Translations under genes and position numbers: made by a program | Shown: positions 62,201-64,000 of the stretch, piece after piece | How positions within the stretch are numbered: the first letter of the stretch is position 1 | Layout: each line of letters opens with the position of its first letter | NCBI GenBank assembly: GCA_002310195.1 | Contig: DBYS01000014.1 | Span: 42,877 to 106,876 of the forward strand | Length of the DNA: 64,000 bases | Origin: Bacteroidales bacterium UBA1180 | GTDB lineage: Bacteria > Bacteroidota > Bacteroidia > Bacteroidales > Paludibacteraceae | Direction of reading: 5' to 3' | The notes under the pieces: generated by a model | What the model was told of the DNA's origin: nothing | What the model saw: only the letters and a program-made list of their open reading frames with translations | Databases searched by the model: none

Positions 62201-63146
62201 GTACAAAGAATACACGCTTGAGAATGATTCAGCATCCACAGCATTCGTCTTCGGTAACCCGACGATGGGATACATCGATATCTGGGGTTTCATAGCCGAC
62301 AATAGCTTGGATGGCAGCATTGCTTACATGGCCTCCAACAATGAATATACAACGACTTCAAGAGCTGCTGCCGAAGCTACAAGGGATACAATCACCAATC
62401 CGAAACGTTACCTGCCGCCGATGCATGCAATGGTCATATCTACTACATCAGGCACGTCGAAAACTGTGCGGATCAATACAAACCGCATCGTAACATGGCC
62501 GAGTCAGGTAGTACGTCTGGCTCCAGCACCGCACCGCATTGGGGCAACAGGGCTGAGCAAGGGCATAATGACCGTTACGGCTGTCAATCCCGTATCGCCG
62601 CGATGCACTTCGCGTCTGCTGATCGGACAAGGCTACCACTCCGCTGTACTGGACGGCGAGGATGCGTTGCTGACTACTGTCAATATCAATAATTACACCA
62701 ATTCCTCTGCACCGGCTACACCGTTCAATATCTACGCTGTAGAGGGTGAGCACGGTTTGAGTATCAACTTGCGTGACGAGGTGCTGAACGTTCCGATATC
62801 GTTCTATATGAGCGACCTGCCGTACGATCCGGTTACGCATCTCTGGTTCACGGGTGTAAACAATATCGAAGGACAGTTGGTTCTGTACGACGCTCTGACG
62901 AATAGCGAGCGACTGATCCTGGATGGTATCCGTCTGGATATTCCTACGCCGGAAGCCAGCCATGAGACGCGCTACTATATACGCCGCCGAGGCTTTGACC
63001 CGAGCGACCCGAATAACCCGACCACTGCCGAACCTGTCATCTACAACAATGACAACGAGGCAGCAATAAAGATCATCCAAAATGGACATGTACTGATCCT
63101 GCGCAACGGACATGTCTATACGATGTTCGGACAAAAACTGAGATAA
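53232..63146 (+). CDS. Giant secreted multi-domain surface protein, 3304 aa
   Basis: A signal peptide follows a basic start (MKYMSTFFKHSSVLRILIVT; cleavage near MFGA). No enzyme motif was found. There is a Listeria-Bacteroides (Flg_new) repeat at about 577-615 (FTGWNTAPDGSGTTYLPGAV). Two tandem modules of about 500 residues begin near 628 (GKRYFLTHPG) and 1139 (GKRYFIMAG), each with a -DIVDTL- segment (near 939 and 1410), which indicates internal duplication. A jelly-roll-like part near 2095-2210 ends FTIDDMCIFAT, and DNWIGV-type strand repeats lie near 2735. The last 30 residues (IKIIQNGHVLILRNGHVYTM) carry the shared C-terminal tail. It is probably exported across the outer membrane and displayed or released as an adhesin or matrix protein, which is inferred. 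Its stop overlaps the next start (TAATG). Confidence 0.75.
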   Translation: MKYMSTFFKHSSVLRILIVTGLALFTAPRMFGAVYDFTPTDGGLVVNLQPGQRILLSTMVDDDNDPATPPVEYFVCHYPSYTGGYFSYTNWDSNKGNFLKLIPQNSGATEPGTTSIWTIQEAVTFLYSGKNYPLDGIAYTMWSSNPANSYTLRTSDGNSFRFQGDLTRETDHANICNAIFVVPTNRSSVISFDPNRKLTELEGRTDQDAQGRFNGEKGYGFLGMPYREVYWLTIPRGNSPVSYTNAAVVGFNKKQSTTIKYSSNEASARPGQALYAFGSKDKHHATPRTIFRLYVLDETVTSTCADSYFFAYDEQNFVKYNKNFAVTPATYTTQKKIYTIDRLVCMDRVGETNYYQCWTNVPEPDSTYFYVGYQNKYCHKSNDDAFDSQFKKISTLTVQHLGLPAPRGAYGRMIVNTTNTDEQNLGVEFAPGGYFLRTNTGRNIRMKPNAEGNIWTCEEMWHITAEYAALTIKATMFKGAEFSDDDEGADIPGWSVPVVGTSVPVIGAASIINQNGWARIHIDSTDPNGHIEFVLANATRHIRYDNNGCLGDTVPDQYPLHDETSVTVEAPRLEGGFNFTGWNTAPDGSGTTYLPGAVLNLPEGTTTLYAIATYSGTYHVALSFVKDDGKRYFLTHPGSAAPRYSRARCIDDWTNAWQGMANADNVDNDYINTFKLLNNPVCGPGEMVLDPRREMRHGSKDSLLFYENFAPAAEEYLGLYYTDPNVILANTTWAGLFTSSAGWPNYSVADVQNTKLRSTHYLHNVADVLTRDERSNSAASYVKYNAAENQFDGEASEANATVFQISRVRVADEHYVVIPDTTLEWTDEIVFGIHQDKQTVQEVWSKLIGKQLMAMMKFGNDIVYFHPNNDKILTDATQLSLNANYRLEQTFTYIRDARVESLLSVDDANKPHMSTSSNDFGRVITSGMSTPMDVIYQGEYIDIVDTLRISLSTRGPVKIKEYYGRWRDGAPGLHVRPDGSRYRDIIVRTKTTHYGEDITRLALTPEYPMYNFAPLASSSKPLTFTLTKITAHQLLDTDGNVLGEEVLTSDDLTPSLRLQPTHCSFTSGGTYFSVDNENTLNDHVTLVTKTENSSGVNHDTLIINQTARVDDVDYPLTCRIPLQQSALSGSELVWSAVAGGKRYFIMAGTGGLIFRQFQNKSNVLYKNEDGKTQLLKGSANEANSDTKYITPWSYTPEGAQQLTLKTEYGVDRYFVVNGSSVPDVAASSPTVLTYEYVHEYVNDNANFEEQVTLKYGSDRWLKFEVGVGGPSLTLTASEAEASVFSWSYLQQEYYLLNNGTYPNKEELVFDYNNNSGIAVQTRYKAYRIYSMLLDNTLTYCCREDENDIADLISSGNDWKTNYAITLVGDSRFSAGASGLSKSTNSGSLSTTVTPAGTSPLEVRYPAGTGPFVDIVDTLDVQISLQTGAPAYRFADKWKSFTSVNDAHLKIPLIRKTFHAAPYDSLTCSVESDEYMYVFPAEIVADDNDTHTFTLHTTRHSGTNILSVENQVAAYSGTSSDLTSEMDFTDPSKAEIRLIDEYGNTPGWCEVSAIGRNTITVRCKQNGIRSPRSANLYIAYMMQLDARWRFVNFRLSVAQSSRFQYANNQTLTHSKGASGDSLVDGVQQVHENKNIIYYYNPSNTAQSTDQRVELPVRERNFYGWWRWYSLQPGEEDTDIPAEKWQTPPTNIGKWNFPFRIIGDSVWIDEENPALGKKLVTQGRYTVFHVPSQDYNARKDPPSKAPMVYPPQDKAVVTYALDKSVYYDNLPLSMKNANQVDTAKLDKMMEIIEPTLSLREIYELHPWTEMADTMEHYKSANGATYPLASERYLEDHVVRAPRGNRLLLSTEQRYNYNNIKKGGHSESLMGYYMKDDNWSTWDGNTARQDTMIWCGGWDVDCKWFTYNKASQTYSTCSYSVTEANDFLNVPANNNAAIDTVIYCLRARSKATSVTTEPNTVSVDGAYWFNICRYTIIYHDKNQYGPKMEDASGVSIITNDEIEQHYEILERLNFDYNKPGSDYQVYPHPLPWEDASYGFAYPKTPELPDNRPHNKSGLENLANMGEYNLINKIPSFGTYWYKMEQHGGAENGYMIFCDGMSSAGQVAAISLHKKLCEGQKMYFSAYVGNPGSQTGNKACPNFLFSVQGKQDRVGAEWEDITSYMTGDLAQSDKWYQIYFPIEQKNDYEHFRVRVYNTAANDDGNDFTIDDMCIFATKPPLIAYQANTTCMEEGETDNVTHVVLRVDYQGFHDKGYNNADVFYTVEQVNDNGEGVGFVNLVDDYINQDEKGDTIYGVVHMPTVDYEPSSDSVFDNVSDLVSRFEASLGGVEKFRVGYIRENLDDAERPVMYIIHKAEMIPHNHYRVRMSLAFKELTSSICAMTSNLKISNRMMLELNGEEQADKEIAGMCANTTYDVSLRVRGSLLQDHAAPADINGSCVNDWLLYGDSTSTSETRYGYTYSDIEKVIKDILRCEPVGTVSHNTNQFARNLSEVNRNELAYVKTNAGVTLTTSDHPYDVLAHLVNAGFLTLYHSDMTITTSSGDSIQYMIFPIVGTGSDAMLDMKVDVCPTPVFVKLKATAGGEIPMAIGGFNPEASPTVEPPVILADEATANSEIVIPIDKLMLTVALDTIAFLSTNDPNYLEGIHKLHLLPDKEYNLSGDNSDYYETGDDLILRPAPDYNYQMRPGYNYTYGITMMTRTGSHTLGDGCRVGTVPFTISVVPDAVRWDPKEGEDNNWNNPDNWIGVNAQNQPIHPDAHFVPKATTNVIIPAMTGNQPSPVMPDPSSIAPADSVKKTGFEYNVCDAIRFLPGAAMGQQQYLTYNTAVVDMSLPHNQWAFRSAPVTGMLSGDIFMANADLTNQTPAWEAGEFDANGRNATTGNASFWLSLYSRSIVQKGNGNDVKDSTRTAAAQWSRVTNGMDYYLPPALGWAIYTRTANGNNAAVRLPKNDNIYYYYNTEGEKMYDFYVPNLCAERNENAGSAAGKLAFDTDGTYKEYTLENDSASTAFVFGNPTMGYIDIWGFIADNSLDGSIAYMASNNEYTTTSRAAAEATRDTITNPKRYLPPMHAMVISTTSGTSKTVRINTNRIVTWPSQVVRLAPAPHRIGATGLSKGIMTVTAVNPVSPRCTSRLLIGQGYHSAVLDGEDALLTTVNINNYTNSSAPATPFNIYAVEGEHGLSINLRDEVLNVPISFYMSDLPYDPVTHLWFTGVNNIEGQLVLYDALTNSERLILDGIRLDIPTPEASHETRYYIRRRGFDPSDPNNPTTAEPVIYNNDNEAAIKIIQNGHVLILRNGHVYTMFGQKLR

Positions 63147-63550
63147 TGATGCGTATTCATTCTAACATATTCCGATGTCTGCTGACGGCATGTATGCTGT
63201 GTGGGTTCAGCCACATGGCATCTGCCGCCTTTGACTACGAGCAGGTTGCGCAGCCTGCCTTGTGGGACAAGACGCCTACGCTCACCGATGATATGAACCC
63301 GACCTATCAGTTCCGGTCCACATCATCCTACACGCCTATTGTCGGCACTACCTCTTACACCTCCGACGGCAGCGGGCCAATCGGCGAACCGCGACGCTCG
63401 CAGCGCCGCGGACCGTGGGATCCGCCTGAGGATGATCCTATCGGTGTTATACCCAGCCAACCGATCGGCGATGTGCCGTGGGTACTGATCCTGCTGCTTG
63501 CGGGGGGCTATATAGCCTACTCCCGCAAACGCAAATCATCGGCCGTTTGA
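63146..63550 (+). CDS. Small secreted protein with C-terminal membrane anchor, partner of the giant protein
   Basis: The product has 134 residues. It has a signal peptide (MRIHSNIFRCLLTACMLCGF, then ASAA), a short polar, Pro/Ser/Thr-rich middle with basic patch (RRSQRRGPWDPP), then PIGDVPWVLILLLAGGYIAY followed by SRKRKSSAV. The C-terminal motif, a short Pro-Ile-Gly-Asp lead, one hydrophobic helix and a basic end, has the form of a sorting or anchoring signal. Similar tails occur on Bacteroidales proteins I cannot name. The ATG overlaps the stop of the giant gene by one base (a second ATG is three bases on), so the two are translated together. The function is unknown. Confidence 0.65.
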   Translation: MMRIHSNIFRCLLTACMLCGFSHMASAAFDYEQVAQPALWDKTPTLTDDMNPTYQFRSTSSYTPIVGTTSYTSDGSGPIGEPRRSQRRGPWDPPEDDPIGVIPSQPIGDVPWVLILLLAGGYIAYSRKRKSSAV

Positions 63551-63565
63551 CCGATGATTTTTTTG
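63533..63565 (+). terminator. Terminator of the giant protein unit
   Basis: AAATCATCGG (63533-63542) pairs perfectly with CCGATGATTT (63551-63560), followed by TTTTTG. The left arm is inside the end of the 134-residue gene and its stop codon lies in the loop. Confidence 0.85.
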
Positions 63566-63783
63566 TTCCCCGCACACGTTTCGTAACGTTTCGAAACACG
63601 CGGTTCAACACCGGCCATCTCGAACGTTATTACAACCGCTTGACGCAAATTATGCTTAACCGCAACACCTTTCTGAGGCTTCCGAGCCTCTTTTATGTTA
63701 TAGAGCATACATACCTAATTTGCAACATAAATATTAAAAAAGTGACATATTTCCATAAAAAACGTCCGAAACGTTTCAAAAAG
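63566..63783. other. Gene-free region with a second small hairpin
   Basis: No gene is supported. GAGGCT (63675-63680) pairs with AGCCTC (63685-63690) and is followed by TTTTATG, a possible second terminator. Several GTTTCG/CGAAAC pairs occur at 63575-63600 and 63765-63780. Their role is unclear. Confidence 0.5.
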
Positions 63784-63814
63784 TTGCATATTTCGATTTT
63801 TTTGTATACCTTTG
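63784..63814 (+). promoter_or_regulatory. Promoter of the last gene
   Basis: TTGC (63784-63787), 19-20 bases and TACCTTTG (63807-63814). The leader to the ATG at about 63936 is about 115 bases. Confidence 0.65.
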
Positions 63815-63935
63815 TCGCCGATTTCGCGCACATACCTACGCGCGCATAAGACAAACCACCTTTCTGACCTGCAAGCCAATCACCTATGACATCAGAAAGT
63901 TAATTGCAAACCGACTAAAGTGACAAGATTGATTA

Positions 63936-64000
63936 TGAAGAAGCTCTTAACTGTTTTAGCTATATTTCTCTTCCCCGCTTTTATGCAGGTTGATGCTCAA
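63936..64000 (+). CDS. Start of a secreted protein (cut by window edge)
   Basis: The ORF begins with MKKLLTVL and continues into a hydrophobic stretch, the beginning of a signal peptide. Only about 21 codons are inside the window, so the product cannot be named. It follows a clear promoter at 63784-63814, and the preceding transcript ends at 63565, so this is a separate unit. It is likely another envelope or surface protein. Confidence 0.6.

Overview
The window reads as a chromosomal segment of a member of the order Bacteroidales, most likely an uncultured gut-type lineage. The evidence is: promoters of the Bacteroidetes form (TTTG, 19-20 bases, TAnnTTTG, mostly TACCTTTG) upstream of many genes; a SusC/SusD pair; lipoproteins and secreted proteins with short C-terminal tails that resemble type IX secretion signals; the Bacteroidetes arrangement of exbB with two exbD genes; and DUF4846, DUF2693 and DUF4878 proteins. 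I do not assign a family or genus. No rRNA, integrase, transposase or CRISPR array is visible.

Region 1-4110 is a small accessory island of phage or plasmid character. Leftward are a cut-off small membrane protein, a 128-residue protein, a 35-residue membrane protein and a gene broken at a run of ten G. Rightward are an HNH endonuclease, a DUF2693 protein, a winged-helix replication initiator-like gene and several small proteins, closed by a terminator. The initiator gene carries 21-base palindromic direct repeats followed by an AT-rich stretch, the layout of the lambda origin inside gene O. Two small proteins on opposite strands (88-474 and 3552-3833) look like members of one family.

Region 4353-14975 holds a small secreted protein and then a five-gene unit: TPM-domain protein, LemA, GHL10 glycosidase, a beta-propeller protein and a 1592-residue N-acetylmuramoyl-L-alanine amidase with four Big_2 domains. 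The amidase plus GHL10 pairing suggests peptidoglycan strand processing. Region 15039-20026 is a metabolic unit: YhcH-family protein, glycogen branching enzyme, glucosamine-6-phosphate deaminase and cysteinyl-tRNA synthetase.

Region 20036-31000 is mostly leftward: a three-repeat FISUMP-like protein fused to DUF4846 behind thrS, a TlpA-like lipoprotein and an OB-fold-rich secreted protein. A rightward NtrC-type regulator without a DNA-binding domain converges on and overlaps recF. Region 31000-42497 contains two serine tRNAs, a THUMP methyltransferase gene whose end runs through a repeat element, queA, a GH53 galactanase, tatD, an exbB/exbD/exbD cluster with a permuted papain-like hydrolase and a DUF4878 lipoprotein, and a GH20 hexosaminidase.

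Region 42501-52691 is a leftward polysaccharide utilization locus: a three-module glycan-binding protein, SusC, SusD, a GH144-like glucanase and a GH3 glucosidase. It is plausibly directed at beta-1,2-glucan. Region 53111-63565 carries a 3304-residue secreted protein translationally coupled to a 134-residue membrane-anchored protein. The window ends in the signal peptide of another secreted protein.

The two least explained features are (i) a structured repeat of about 98 bases present four times (4915, 31576, 32981, 52795), whose hairpins are kept by compensating base changes, and (ii) the origin-like repeats inside the initiator gene. An 11-base tandem array also occurs at two distant loci.
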